From positions 2,046,001 to 2,110,000 of the forward strand of contig NZ_CP019044.1 in assembly GCF_001953055.1 (NCBI RefSeq): 64,000 nucleotides of DNA, written 5' to 3'. A model generated the notes under the pieces. The model did not search any database. It saw only the letters and a program-made list of their open reading frames with translations, and was not told the DNA's origin. This DNA is from Salaquimonas pukyongi. GTDB lineage: Bacteria > Pseudomonadota > Alphaproteobacteria > Rhizobiales > Rhizobiaceae. Shown here in pieces: positions 16,547 to 25,398 of this stretch. The position numbers and the translations under genes were made by a program. The stretch's first letter is position 1. Every line of letters starts with the position of its first letter.

Positions 16547-17416
16547 ATGACCAGCATTCCTTCCTCCATTGAGATTTCGCCCAAACAGGCCGTGGAAAGC
16601 GAAGACCTTCCGGGCCTGTTTCCAGCCGGAACCCGGGTCTACATCACCGATGTGGGCACCGACCCGGCCGAAACGCTTACCGCCGGCGCAAAGCGCGTTG
16701 GCGAACTCGGCTACAAGGCGGTTCCCCATTTCGCCTCCCGCCGCCTGACGACAAAGGCCGCCCTTGAAAACCGCATCGCCATGATGACGGCCGAAGCCGG
16801 TGTTACCGATGTGCTGGTGATCGGCGGGGGCCTGGAAAAGCCTGCCGGGGAATTCGCCTCCACCATGGAGGTCCTTGAAACCGGCCTGTTCGGGAAATAC
16901 GGCATCACCCATATGGGCGTTGCCGGCCACCCGGAAGGTTCGCCCGACTTCTCGAACGACGTTGCCGCCGAAGCCCTTCGCCTGAAACAGGCCTTTGCTG
17001 AGCGCAGCGATATCGAAATGCGCATTGTCACCCAGTTCGGGTTTGATGCTGCCAGGTTCATCAACTGGGCAATGGACGTCAAGGCTTCCGGTGTTGCGCT
17101 TCCCGTTCATCTCGGCGTAGCCGGCCCGGCGAAAATCACCACCCTGCTGAAATTTGCCGCCATGTGCGGCGTTGGCAACTCGCTCAACTTCCTCAAAAAA
17201 CGCGGCAATGCACTGATGGCGATGGCAGCCGGCTTTGATCCCGACGAAATCGTCAACCCGATCGAACAGCACTGGCAGGCCAATGGCGCTGAAAGCCCGA
17301 TTGCCCAGATCCACGTCTTTCCGTTTGGCGGCATGAAGAAATCCGCCGAATGGCTTGTTTCTCGTGGCTCATGGGATATAAAGACATCTTTATATCATGA
17401 CGCCGTAACGGCCTGA
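16547..17416 (+). CDS. methylenetetrahydrofolate reductase (MetF-like)
   Basis: A 289-residue TIM-barrel protein of the 5,10-methylene-THF reductase family. Visible features are VYITDVGTDPAETLTAGA (in place of the N-terminal VSVTYGA segment), VTDVLVIGGGLEKP, GVAGHPEGSPD and VTQFGFDAARFINWA, the last two being FAD- and folate-site segments of MetF. ATG 16547 follows GTGAGGAACTTATC. It interconverts methylene-THF and methyl-THF: as a reductase it would supply the methyl-THF methyltransferase downstream with methyl groups for methionine, and run in reverse it would oxidise methyl groups gained from demethylation. The last 14 codons overlap a palindromic operator for the next gene. Divergent from E. 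coli MetF; the family call is firm, the physiological direction is not. Confidence 0.87.
   Translation: MTSIPSSIEISPKQAVESEDLPGLFPAGTRVYITDVGTDPAETLTAGAKRVGELGYKAVPHFASRRLTTKAALENRIAMMTAEAGVTDVLVIGGGLEKPAGEFASTMEVLETGLFGKYGITHMGVAGHPEGSPDFSNDVAAEALRLKQAFAERSDIEMRIVTQFGFDAARFINWAMDVKASGVALPVHLGVAGPAKITTLLKFAAMCGVGNSLNFLKKRGNALMAMAAGFDPDEIVNPIEQHWQANGAESPIAQIHVFPFGGMKKSAEWLVSRGSWDIKTSLYHDAVTA
17376..17395. promoter_or_regulatory. second copy of the 20-bp methionine/SAH-type operator, inside the 3' end of the MetF-like gene
   Basis: ATATAAAGACATCTTTATAT matches the operator at 7776-7795 at 19 of 20 positions. It lies within the final codons of the MetF-like gene, 128 bases before the ATG of the methyl-THF methyltransferase. 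The AT-rich palindrome in otherwise GC-rich coding sequence suggests that a regulated internal promoter drives the two downstream genes. Confidence 0.65.
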
Positions 17417-17522
17417 TTGCCCGGATCGAACCCGGCAGGCCGTGCCGTTCAATACCGCCATCCGGCGGAGTGCCGGTGCACCCTTCAATCGAGACCGTTC
17501 CAAAACCCAGGAAATCGAACGA

Positions 17523-18509
17523 ATGACACATACCATCGTCGCCTCCAAGACCAAGGAAGTCATCATTGGCTTTGACCAGCCCTTTTGCGTGATTGGCGAG
17601 CGCATCAACCCGACCGGCCGCAAGAAGCTTGCTGCGGAAATGCAGGAAGGCAATTTCGAAACGGTCAAGAAGGATGCCTGGGAGCAGGTTGGCGCAGGCG
17701 CCGCCATCCTCGACGTCAATGCCGGCGTTACCGCGGTTGACCCCAACGAGACCGAACCGCCGCTGATGATCAAGACGCTGGAAATCGTTCAGGAGATTGT
17801 CGACGTTCCACTGTCGATTGACTCCTCCGTGACCGGTGCCATTGAAGCCGGGCTTAAGGTCGCCCAGGGCCGGCCGCTGGTCAACTCCGTTACCGGTGAA
17901 GAGGAAAAGCTTGAGGCAATTCTTCCGCTGATCAAGAAATATGACGTTCCGGTGGTGGCAATCTCCAATGACGAAACCGGCATCTCCATGGACCCGGACG
18001 TGCGGTTCGCCGTTGCCAAGAAGATCGTTGAGCGTGCGGCCGATTTCGGCATCAAGCCCCACGACATTGTAGTCGATCCGCTGGTCATGCCGATCGGCGC
18101 ACTCGGCGATGCCGGCCGGCAGGTGTTCACCCTGGTGCGCCGTTTGCGCGACGAGCTTGGCGTCAACACCACCTGCGGCCTGTCGAACATTTCATTCGGC
18201 CTTCCACACCGCCACGGCATCAACGCCGCCTTCATTCCCATGGTGATTGCCTCCGGCATGACTTCGGCGATCATGAACCCCTGCCGCCCGGCGGAAATGG
18301 AAGCCGTGCACGGCGCCAATGTGCTCAACGGCACCGATCCGGATTGCGCGGCATGGATCAGAAAATACCGCGATTATGCAGCCCCCCAGGGAACCATGCC
18401 GGCAACCATGGGCGGTGCCCAGGACGTTGAAATCAAGCCAGGCTCCAATCCGGCGACCCAGAGCGGACGCCGACGGGGCGGCCGCTCTGCACGCAGGGGG
18501 TCGGCATAG
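17523..18509 (+). CDS. methyltetrahydrofolate:corrinoid methyltransferase (pterin-binding, MeTr/MtgD-like)
   Basis: A 328-residue TIM-barrel enzyme of the pterin-binding family, homologous to the folate module of MetH and to AcsE. Motifs: VIGERINPTGRKKL at the N-terminus, AAILDVNAG, LSIDSS, NDETGISMDP, DPLVMPIG and CGLSNISFGLP, which line the folate site. It transfers a methyl group between N5-methyl-THF and Co(I) of the corrinoid protein. ATG 17523 was selected because the conserved part begins ten residues later; an upstream GTG-rich extension is not conserved. The C-terminal 35 residues are basic and low-complexity (GRRRGGRSARRGSA), unusual for the family and perhaps a docking or nucleic-acid-like tail. 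A palindromic operator lies 128 bases upstream, and the activator gene follows after 25 bases. Confidence 0.9.
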   Translation: MTHTIVASKTKEVIIGFDQPFCVIGERINPTGRKKLAAEMQEGNFETVKKDAWEQVGAGAAILDVNAGVTAVDPNETEPPLMIKTLEIVQEIVDVPLSIDSSVTGAIEAGLKVAQGRPLVNSVTGEEEKLEAILPLIKKYDVPVVAISNDETGISMDPDVRFAVAKKIVERAADFGIKPHDIVVDPLVMPIGALGDAGRQVFTLVRRLRDELGVNTTCGLSNISFGLPHRHGINAAFIPMVIASGMTSAIMNPCRPAEMEAVHGANVLNGTDPDCAAWIRKYRDYAAPQGTMPATMGGAQDVEIKPGSNPATQSGRRRGGRSARRGSA

Positions 18510-18534
18510 GGCCCGCGCCCTGCTATCAGGCAGA

Positions 18535-20577
18535 ATGGACAAGCGAAACGACAGCACCGATCCTCTCGTTCTATTCATGCCTTCGGGCAAGCGCGGACGC
18601 TTTGCCAAAGGCACCGCCATCCTCGATGCGGCGCGTGAACTGGGCGTTTATGTGGAATCGGTATGCGGCGGGCGCGGTATCTGCGGCCGCTGCCAGTGCG
18701 AAATCCAGACCGGCCATTTCGCCAAACACGGCATAACCTCCGCCGCAGAAAACATTTCTCCCCTTGGAGCAAAGGAACTTCGCTACGCTGAAAAGCGCGA
18801 GTTGAAGGAAGGGCGCCGTCTTTCCTGCTCGGCCTATGTCGAGGGTGATCTCGTTGTCGACATTCCGCAGGATTTGCAGGTCAATGCGCAACTGGTCCGC
18901 AAGGCCGATGACGGGCGCCATATTGAACGCAATCCGGCGATCCAGCTTTGCTATGTCGAGGTCGAGGAACCTGACATGCACAAACCCCTTGGCGACCTCG
19001 ACCGGCTGAAGGCGTCACTGGAAGCCGATTGGGGCTGGTCCGACCTGATGGTGGATTCCCACCTTCTGCCCAACATCCAGAAAATCCTTCGCGACGGGGA
19101 ATGGAAGGTTACTGCTGCCATTCACCGCGACATGGACTCTTCCCGGCCCTCATTGATTGCCCTTTATCCCGGCCTTCACAACGAAGGCTATGGCGTTGCC
19201 TGTGATATCGGTTCAACGACCATCGCGCTGCACCTGGTTTCGCTGCTTTCAGGTTCCACCATTGCCTCTACCGGTACGCCCAATCCCCAGATCCGCTTTG
19301 GCGAAGACCTGATGAGCCGGGTTTCCTATGTGATGATGAACCCCGACGGACGGGAAGGCATGACCACTGCTGTGCGCAATGCCATCAACGGCATGATCGA
19401 AAGCGTCTGCACGCAAGCCGGCATAAACTCCACCGACATCCTCGATCTTGTCTTCGTCGGCAATCCGATCATGCACCACCTGTTCCTCGGCATCGATCCC
19501 ACCGAACTGGGCGGCGCTCCCTTTGCGCTTGCTGTCTCCGGTGCCGTGCATTCCTGGGCCAGCGATCTCGACCTGCGCATCAACAAGGGGTCCAGGGTCT
19601 ACATGCTGCCCTGCATCGCAGGCCATGTGGGCGCCGATGCAGCGGCGGTAACCCTGTGCGAAGGCCCTCACCGGCAGGACAAACAGATGCTGGTGGTCGA
19701 TGTGGGCACCAATGCCGAAATCGTCCTTGGCAACAAGGACCGTGTGGTTGCAGCCTCCTCGCCAACCGGACCCGCCTTTGAAGGCGCGGAAATCTCCTGC
19801 GGTCAGAGGGCTGCACCCGGCGCCATCGAGCGCGTACGCATTGATCCTGAAACCCTGGAACCCCGCGTGCGGGTCATCGGCTGTGAAAAATGGTCGGATG
19901 AGGAAGGCTTTGCCGAAGGCACGGCCACGACCGGGGTTACCGGCGTATGCGGCTCCGCCATCATCGAGGTGGTTGCGGAAATGTTCCTTTCCGGCATCAT
20001 TTCCGAAGACGGTGTCATCGACGGAGTGCTTGCTGCAAAGTCCGACCGCATTGTCGAAGATGGCCGCACCTGGTCCTACACACTCTGGCGCGGTGAACCG
20101 GAATTAACGATCAAGCAGACCGATGTTCGCGCCATCCAGCTCGCCAAGGCAGCGCTCTATGCGGGCATTCGCCTGCTGATGGACAAACAGGGCATTGACC
20201 ACGTCGATACGATCAGCTTTGCCGGCGCCTTCGGCACCTTTATTGATCCCAAATATGCCATGGTGCTGGGCCTCATCCCCGATTGCGACCTCGAAAACGT
20301 CAAGGCGGTTGGCAACGCTGCGGGCTATGGCGCCAAGATGGCCTTGCTAAACCGCAGCTATCGCCGCGAAATCGAGGAAACCGTGCGCCGGATCGAGAAA
20401 ATCGAAACAGCGCTCGAACCCGATTTCCAGCAGCATTTCGTCAACGCCATGGCGCTGCCCAACAAGGCCGATGCATTCCCCAAACTGGCCGGGGCGGTCA
20501 AACTGCCGGAGCGAAAAAGCCTGCAATCGGCTGGTGGCGAGAGCGGCGGGCGCAGACGGCGCCGCAACAGGGGATAG
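18535..20577 (+). CDS. RACo/RamA-like reductive activator of corrinoid proteins (2Fe-2S + ASKHA ATPase, DUF4445)
   Basis: A 680-residue protein combining an N-terminal plant-type [2Fe-2S] domain (CGGRGICGRC, Cys44, 50, 53, with a fourth Cys in GRRLSCSAYV), a linker, and an ASKHA-fold ATPase with YGVACDIGSTTIALHL (phosphate loop), LVVDVGTNAEIVLG and ISFAGAFGTFIDP. Such proteins use ATP to reduce accidentally oxidised Co(II) to Co(I), restarting corrinoid methyltransferases. A RamA-like protein is known to replace the SAM-dependent reactivation domain where MetH is split. It lies 25 bases after the folate methyltransferase and is surely co-transcribed. The Arg/Gly-rich C-terminus (GGRRRRRNRG) resembles the tail of the upstream enzyme, hinting at a shared origin or interaction. 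Confidence 0.92.
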   Translation: MDKRNDSTDPLVLFMPSGKRGRFAKGTAILDAARELGVYVESVCGGRGICGRCQCEIQTGHFAKHGITSAAENISPLGAKELRYAEKRELKEGRRLSCSAYVEGDLVVDIPQDLQVNAQLVRKADDGRHIERNPAIQLCYVEVEEPDMHKPLGDLDRLKASLEADWGWSDLMVDSHLLPNIQKILRDGEWKVTAAIHRDMDSSRPSLIALYPGLHNEGYGVACDIGSTTIALHLVSLLSGSTIASTGTPNPQIRFGEDLMSRVSYVMMNPDGREGMTTAVRNAINGMIESVCTQAGINSTDILDLVFVGNPIMHHLFLGIDPTELGGAPFALAVSGAVHSWASDLDLRINKGSRVYMLPCIAGHVGADAAAVTLCEGPHRQDKQMLVVDVGTNAEIVLGNKDRVVAASSPTGPAFEGAEISCGQRAAPGAIERVRIDPETLEPRVRVIGCEKWSDEEGFAEGTATTGVTGVCGSAIIEVVAEMFLSGIISEDGVIDGVLAAKSDRIVEDGRTWSYTLWRGEPELTIKQTDVRAIQLAKAALYAGIRLLMDKQGIDHVDTISFAGAFGTFIDPKYAMVLGLIPDCDLENVKAVGNAAGYGAKMALLNRSYRREIEETVRRIEKIETALEPDFQQHFVNAMALPNKADAFPKLAGAVKLPERKSLQSAGGESGGRRRRRNRG

Positions 20578-20598
20578 CGCCCCTTCCAGCCAGGCTCA

Positions 20599-21732
20599 CT
20601 ACAGGCCCTGGCTGAATTCCGATGCCAGCGCCTTTACCACTTCCTTCAGCGCCTCTTTGGGTTCGGCGCCGTTTTCCATGGACCTGGCATAGACCGAACG
20701 CTGACGCGCGGCGCTGTTGCCCTGTTTGAGGATATCCCGGGCCCCTTCCACCTCCTTAAGACAGGAAAGCGCCTCCGCGTGGGGCCGGCACAATTCGATC
20801 ATTTCTTCCAGCAGTTGCGGATATTCGATCACCTTGCCGCGGCCAAAGTCGATCAACCCCTGTGAGGTGCCGTAGCGCTGCGCCCGCCAGCGGTTTTCGC
20901 CGATCAGAAACTCGCTGTATTGCCGCCAGCGCTGGTTATGGTTTTTAAGTTCACACAGCATGCCGGTCAGCGACTGGATCAGTGCGGCAATGGAAAGCGT
21001 GTGTTCGAGAACGGGCGTTACATCGCAGATGCGCGCCTCAACGGTGGGAAACCGCGCCGAGGGCCGCAAATCCCACCAGATTTTCGAAGAATCCTCAATG
21101 AGGCCGCTGTCGATGATGATCTGAACCGATCGCTGGAATTCCGAATAGCTGTTGAAGGCCGGCGGCAGACCGGTGCGCGGCAGGTTGTCGAACACGGTGA
21201 GGCGGTAGGAGGCAAGGTCCGTATCCATGCCCTGCCAGAAGGGAGAAGAACACGACAGCGCCAGAATGTGGGGCAGAAAATAGGAGAGCTGATTGGTAAC
21301 ATCGATGCGCAGATCATCATCGCTCAACCCCACATGAACATGCATGCCGCAGATCAAGAGCCGCCGCACCACACCGCCAAGATCGCGCTGAAGCGTATTG
21401 TAGCGGTCCTTGTCGGTATGATTCTGGTATTGCCAGTCGGCAAAGGGATGGGTCGAGACGGCTAGCGGAGCAAGCCCGTATTCATTGGCAACGCGCTTGA
21501 TGGTCTTCCTCAAATAGCCAAGGTCTTCGCGCGCATCCCCGATGGTTTCGCAAACCCCGGTCCCCACTTCGATCTGGCACTGAAGGAATTCCGGGCTGAC
21601 CTTCGCTTCAAGCTCCTTCATGCAATCGCGCATCAAGGCATCGGGCGCAGCCGCAAGGTCCAGGCTTTCCTGGTCAACCAGCAGATATTCTTCTTCAATA
21701 CCAAGCGTCAGCGCCGGATCGGACTTGTGCAT
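20599..21732 (-). CDS. carboxylate-amine ligase (YbdK / GCS2 family)
   Basis: A 377-residue ATP-dependent ligase related to glutamate-cysteine ligase type 2. [13 protein letters not shown] at residues 9-21 carries the Glu cluster that binds Mg-[24 protein letters not shown] and [15 protein letters not shown] are diagnostic. It joins an amino acid carboxylate to an amine; in E. coli YbdK shows weak glutamate-cysteine ligase activity, and the natural product is unknown. It is convergent with the activator gene (21 bases apart) and closes the one-carbon region. Confidence 0.9.
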   Translation of the reverse strand: MHKSDPALTLGIEEEYLLVDQESLDLAAAPDALMRDCMKELEAKVSPEFLQCQIEVGTGVCETIGDAREDLGYLRKTIKRVANEYGLAPLAVSTHPFADWQYQNHTDKDRYNTLQRDLGGVVRRLLICGMHVHVGLSDDDLRIDVTNQLSYFLPHILALSCSSPFWQGMDTDLASYRLTVFDNLPRTGLPPAFNSYSEFQRSVQIIIDSGLIEDSSKIWWDLRPSARFPTVEARICDVTPVLEHTLSIAALIQSLTGMLCELKNHNQRWRQYSEFLIGENRWRAQRYGTSQGLIDFGRGKVIEYPQLLEEMIELCRPHAEALSCLKEVEGARDILKQGNSAARQRSVYARSMENGAEPKEALKEVVKALASEFSQGL

Positions 21733-21840
21733 AACAAGACCATGCCAACTGGTTGGTCCCGGCGCAAGTCCGTCATTTGGCTAAGAATTTTTCTCCGTTT
21801 GTGCCGCTTGCTCAACCATATCGTGTCAAACAACTCACAT

Positions 21841-22734
21841 CTAGGCAGTGGACCGCTCGGCGAAGGTCGCCCGCAAGTGCTCTGCAACCGCTTCCACTGC
21901 AGCAACCCGGTTTGGCGTTTTGATCATCCCGACCGCGTAATCCCCAAGGGGAGGAAGATTGCAGCGCCCCTCAATGGGAACGATGTCACCCGAGCAGGAG
22001 GAAAGCGGCAATGGCGCAATCGCCAAGTCTGCCCGCAGAGCAGCTTTCTGGGCAGAAATATAGGCACTCTTGAACACTTCGCTGTAACGGGTCCCCGACC
22101 CCTGCAATCCTTCCACGGCCGCCTTTCGCCAAACACAACCCTCTTCCCAGACTGAGATCGGCAAGGGATCCTTTTCCCATGCAATGCCACCCTTGACGCC
22201 AGCCCACACCAGTTTTTCGCGGAAAAGGGTTTCCACCTGCAATCCCCGATAGTCTGCGTTGTTGCTGGTGATAATGGCGATTTCCATCTCACCTGCGCGA
22301 ATCCGGTTGGCCAGTTCCAATGAGTTTTCAATCGTCGCTTCAACCGTGATGAAGGGGTGCGTCTCGGCAAACCGCTTCAGCACATTGGGGAGAAACTGGT
22401 CGGCGCAATGATCGACCGCGCCAAGCCGCACCACCCCCTCCACATCCGGCGTGATGAACTTGGCAACGACATCTCGGTTCAGCGCCAGCACACGGCGGGC
22501 GTGTTCCAGCAAAATCTCGCCATCGGCCGTAAGGCGCACCGAACGCGAATCGCGCTTGAAAACCTGCTTTCCCAGAATCTCCTCAAGTTTCTTGACCTGC
22601 ATGGAAACCGCGGAAGGCGTACGGAAAACCGCTTCAGCAGCAGCAGAGAAATTGCCGGTTTCGGCAATCGCCACCAGGGTTTTCAGAAGGTCCAGCTCAA
22701 GCAGTGGCAATTGCGGTATATGATGCGTGTTCAT
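21841..22734 (-). CDS. LysR family transcriptional regulator
   Basis: A 297-residue regulator with an N-terminal winged HTH (LDLLKTLVAIAETGNFSAAA through RTPSAVSMQVKKLEE) and a C-terminal periplasmic-binding-like effector domain. Start set at ATG 22734; a 12-residue upstream extension is possible. It is divergent from a DUF1127 gene, a common rhizobial arrangement in which this LysR controls its neighbour and itself. The 190-base gap between them is AT-rich and contains the palindrome TCAATTTTTTTGA (about 22781-22793), a plausible T-N11-A site. Effector unknown. Confidence 0.9.
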   Translation of the reverse strand: MNTHHIPQLPLLELDLLKTLVAIAETGNFSAAAEAVFRTPSAVSMQVKKLEEILGKQVFKRDSRSVRLTADGEILLEHARRVLALNRDVVAKFITPDVEGVVRLGAVDHCADQFLPNVLKRFAETHPFITVEATIENSLELANRIRAGEMEIAIITSNNADYRGLQVETLFREKLVWAGVKGGIAWEKDPLPISVWEEGCVWRKAAVEGLQGSGTRYSEVFKSAYISAQKAALRADLAIAPLPLSSCSGDIVPIEGRCNLPPLGDYAVGMIKTPNRVAAVEAVAEHLRATFAERSTA

Positions 22735-22923
22735 GATGGTCACCAGATTTGCACACGAAATGTCCACCAAACCTATATGTCAATTTTTTTGATTGCAACA
22801 GTAAAATCTATTCGTTTGATTGAAAGATGAAAAAGCGGCACTGTGCTTCTCGAGACCTTCGCGAAGTCTCCTTTACACAAACGCCGGACCGGCCAGACCG
22901 GAATGGCACGAAGGAGAAAGAAA

Positions 22924-23277
22924 ATGACCTATTTCACCAGGGCAGAAACCTGCTCAACCGCCTCCAATCCCGCAACCTTTCATCCTGTGGCGCGTCATTA
23001 CAGGCCAGCGGGAAGCTTCGCCAGAGTGATACAGCATATTGCCGATGGCGCCGGCGCGACAATGGTAATGGCCCGCGAGGCCCTTGAAGCCCACCGCCAG
23101 CACAGGCTGAACCGCGCTGCGGTTGAGAGGATGCTGGGGTTGGAAGACCACATGCTGCACGATATCGGCCTCACACGCGCCGATGTTGAATGGGCAAACC
23201 GGCTGCCCCTGTCGGTCAACGCGGCCACTGAACTGGAAACCAGGGCCATCATCAACCGCAAGGAATGGAAGCGGTAA
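22924..23277 (+). CDS. DUF1127 domain protein
   Basis: A 117-residue basic protein ending in a DUF1127 module: HRLNRAAVERMLGLEDHMLHDIGLTRADVEWA (residues about 66-98, described here as helix-turn-helix-like DIGLTR motif). Short DUF1127 proteins in alphaproteobacteria can bind RNA or affect phosphate and carbon metabolism; this longer one has an uncharacterised N-terminal half. ATG 22924 is set by AAGGAG about ten bases upstream. It is divergent from the LysR gene and followed by a terminator hairpin. Confidence 0.82.
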   Translation: MTYFTRAETCSTASNPATFHPVARHYRPAGSFARVIQHIADGAGATMVMAREALEAHRQHRLNRAAVERMLGLEDHMLHDIGLTRADVEWANRLPLSVNAATELETRAIINRKEWKR

Positions 23278-23295
23278 CATGCTGCCCGAACCACC

Positions 23296-23334
23296 AAACG
23301 GCCTCTCCGGATAAACTTCGCAGGGGCCGTTTTG
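23296..23334 (+). terminator. terminator-like hairpin after the DUF1127 gene
   Basis: AAACGGCC (23296-23303) pairs exactly with GGCCGTTT (23325-23332) across a 21-base loop, ending in TTTTG. It lies between convergent genes, so it may stop transcription from both sides. Confidence 0.55.
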
Positions 23335-23347
23335 CCGTAACTGCCCG

Positions 23348-24178
23348 TCAACGGACATTGAAATCCCATTGCCACAAAAGGCGCTCGCCAATCAGGCAGT
23401 CCGTGGAAGCCTCCCCCGCAGTCCGGTGAACCGGCAACTGGTTTGCGCCAGGAACGCCGCCGGCCAGTTCGAGAACCAGCTTGCGCCGCACCGCTTCCGG
23501 AAACGTCTCCCAGCTCGTCACGGGAACGGAGAAGGAAGCAGGGCCGCCAATCACACAATCGATGTAGTAACGGTCAAGATCGGGAATGGAGTAGCGTCCA
23601 TAGGTTCCCGTGGTGGTCATCAAAGGCAAGCCGTTGATGATGATGCCGTTTGCAACCGCTAGATCCCGCGCTTCGTCCACCGGCACACCCTGATTGTTGG
23701 GGCCGTCTCCCGATATGTCGATGACACGCTTCAGTCCTTTGAACCCGTTGCCGTCGAACAGACGCACGGCAGTCAGAATTGCCCCGGAGATCGAGGTATA
23801 ACGCATGTTGAACGAAGGGCCCGACAGTAGCAGATCGGCAAAGGCCTGCGCATCTTGCGGCGTGGCGATCTCCCGCCAGGGAACAACCACATGCTGATTG
23901 CCGTCGCCGGCCCATTCCATGAAGGTGATCGCCACCCGTCCGGTAAGGCCGGAAAATATTGCATCGAGAACCTGCGGATCGGTCAGGGCCGCCGCATAGC
24001 CCCGCCGCTGGATTTCCATCTCTTCAGCCCCCATGGAGCGTGAAACATCAACCGCCAGCACCAGTTCGACATCCACTTCCCGCTCAGCGGTCTGTGCAGA
24101 CGACAGGCCCGGCAGCAAGGCTGCCAGGGCAAGCGCGAAAAAGGCGCTTTTCATTGTCAGTTGTGCACGCGCAAACAT
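23348..24178 (-). CDS. DUF1194 protein with VWA domain, exported
   Basis: A 276-residue protein with a Sec signal peptide (hydrophobic stretch FFALALAALLPGLSSAQT) and one von Willebrand A domain. The MIDAS metal site is seen as LAVDVSRSM, with the partner residues in RYTSISGAI and ISGDGPNNQG. DUF1194 proteins are common, uncharacterised envelope proteins of rhizobia and relatives. ATG 24178 has AGGAA upstream; ATG 24154 would also give an intact signal peptide. The ending (GERLLWQWDFNVR) is the usual family C-terminus. Confidence 0.85.
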   Translation of the reverse strand: MFARAQLTMKSAFFALALAALLPGLSSAQTAEREVDVELVLAVDVSRSMGAEEMEIQRRGYAAALTDPQVLDAIFSGLTGRVAITFMEWAGDGNQHVVVPWREIATPQDAQAFADLLLSGPSFNMRYTSISGAILTAVRLFDGNGFKGLKRVIDISGDGPNNQGVPVDEARDLAVANGIIINGLPLMTTTGTYGRYSIPDLDRYYIDCVIGGPASFSVPVTSWETFPEAVRRKLVLELAGGVPGANQLPVHRTAGEASTDCLIGERLLWQWDFNVR

Positions 24179-24245
24179 GATCGTATTCCTGTCTGCTTGG
24201 GGTTCAGACCCTAGATTAGGTCATGGAGATGAAAAGCCAAAGCCC

Positions 24246-24971
24246 GTGAAACGACGCCCCAAAGCCCTGATATTTGATATTTTCGGCACCGTCGTCGACT
24301 GGCGGCGCGGTGTTGCCGGCGAATGTGCCGCCATGTTTGAAAGAAAGGGCATTGCCGCAGACCCCTTCGAGTTTGCCGATCGCTGGCGCGGCCAATACCA
24401 GCCTGCCATGCAAAGGGTGCGCTCGGGCGGCCGTGGCTATGTTTCCCTCGACACGCTGCATCTGGAAAACCTGTCCGTCGTGCTTGCCGAAACCGGTATC
24501 AGCGACCATTTCAGCGGCGAGGAGCGGAAAATGCTCAACCGCGCCTGGGAAAAACTGCCGCCCTGGCCCGATGCGGTCGAGGGGCTTACCGCGATCAAAA
24601 AATACGCCATCATTGCGCCCTGTTCCAACGGATCCATCGCCATGGTCACACGGATGGCGAAATATGGCAGCCTGCCCTGGGATGCGGTGCTCGGCGCCGA
24701 CATTGCCCAAAACTACAAGCCCAAAGCCATCGTATACCGCCGCAATGCCGAAGTACTGGGACTTAAGGCCGGCGAGGTGATGATGGTCGCAGCCCATAAC
24801 GACGACCTCGCCGCCGCCCGCAAGGCTGGGCTAACCACCGCCTTTGTGGCAAGGCCGCACGAGCATGGTCCCGGCCAAAGCACCGACCTTGAGGCAACCG
24901 GCGACTGGGAGATTGTGGCCGGTGACTTTGTGAAACTTGCAGAGGCGATCAGCCGGCTGCCCGGCAGCTGA
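24246..24971 (+). CDS. haloacid dehalogenase type II family hydrolase
   Basis: A 241-residue HAD-superfamily enzyme close to L-2-haloacid dehalogenases. The nucleophile Asp is in ALIFDIFGTVVDWR (motif I), motif II lies in APCSNGSIAM, the motif III Lys in NYKPKAIVYR and motif IV in MMVAAHNDDLAAA. The GTG at 24246 is the only start just before the motif, with GGAGATG upstream at a somewhat long distance. The annotated substrate class (2-haloacids) is the family name and does not prove dehalogenation. Divergent from the DUF1194 gene. Confidence 0.87.
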   Translation: MKRRPKALIFDIFGTVVDWRRGVAGECAAMFERKGIAADPFEFADRWRGQYQPAMQRVRSGGRGYVSLDTLHLENLSVVLAETGISDHFSGEERKMLNRAWEKLPPWPDAVEGLTAIKKYAIIAPCSNGSIAMVTRMAKYGSLPWDAVLGADIAQNYKPKAIVYRRNAEVLGLKAGEVMMVAAHNDDLAAARKAGLTTAFVARPHEHGPGQSTDLEATGDWEIVAGDFVKLAEAISRLPGS

Positions 24972-25203
24972 AAAACGTTAAACAACACCCTGCAAAGCCA
25001 TGTGAAAAACGCATCTCCGCTATGTTGTTTTCACACTGGTCCAAAGACCCGTCTGCAACTATATGCGAAAAGTGAGCCGCCCCAACCAACTTGTTTGGGA
25101 AAGCAGATACGCAACGTTCTGAGGGAAGGAACCGGTATTTGCTTTAAAACCTGCTAGGGAAGCAAGGCGACTCTGTGTCAAACACCAATGCATGGAGTTA
25201 ACA

Positions 25204-25341
25204 ATGAAGAAGCTTTTTTCCCGGTTCCGCATGGAACACGTCAACATGAACACCGAATTCGCTCGCGCACGCATGGCCCGCTCCATGCCGGGTGAAACCG
25301 CAGCCCTGATTTCGATACGTTATGCAGGCATGAGCCTGTAA
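25204..25341 (+). CDS. 45-residue protein of unknown function
   Basis: A short gene with a good ATG (CATGGAG ribosome site), 45 codons, TAA stop and a strong terminator 20 bases later, all signs of a real, independently transcribed small gene. The peptide (MKKLFSRFRMEHVNMN at the start, RYAGMSL at the end) is basic, rich in Met and Arg, lacks Cys and a clear membrane segment, and could form an amphipathic helix. No family is recognised. The 230 bases upstream hold no other gene and presumably its promoter. Confidence 0.6.
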   Translation: MKKLFSRFRMEHVNMNTEFARARMARSMPGETAALISIRYAGMSL

Positions 25342-25361
25342 GACATACCGCCCGACCATTC

Positions 25362-25398
25362 AAAAAGCCCGGATGCGAATGCCGCACCGGGCTTTTTG
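25362..25398 (+). terminator. strong rho-independent terminator after the 45-residue gene
   Basis: AAAAAGCCCGG pairs exactly with CCGGGCTTTTT, with an inner TGCG/CGCA pairing, followed by T-rich sequence. It is symmetrical, so it can work in both directions. Confidence 0.85.

Noticed and set aside
24972-25203. GTTAAACAAC and GTTGTTTTCAC as an operator
   Set aside because: The inverted repeat is imperfect with wide spacing and is not repeated elsewhere in the window, so it is not distinguishable from chance.
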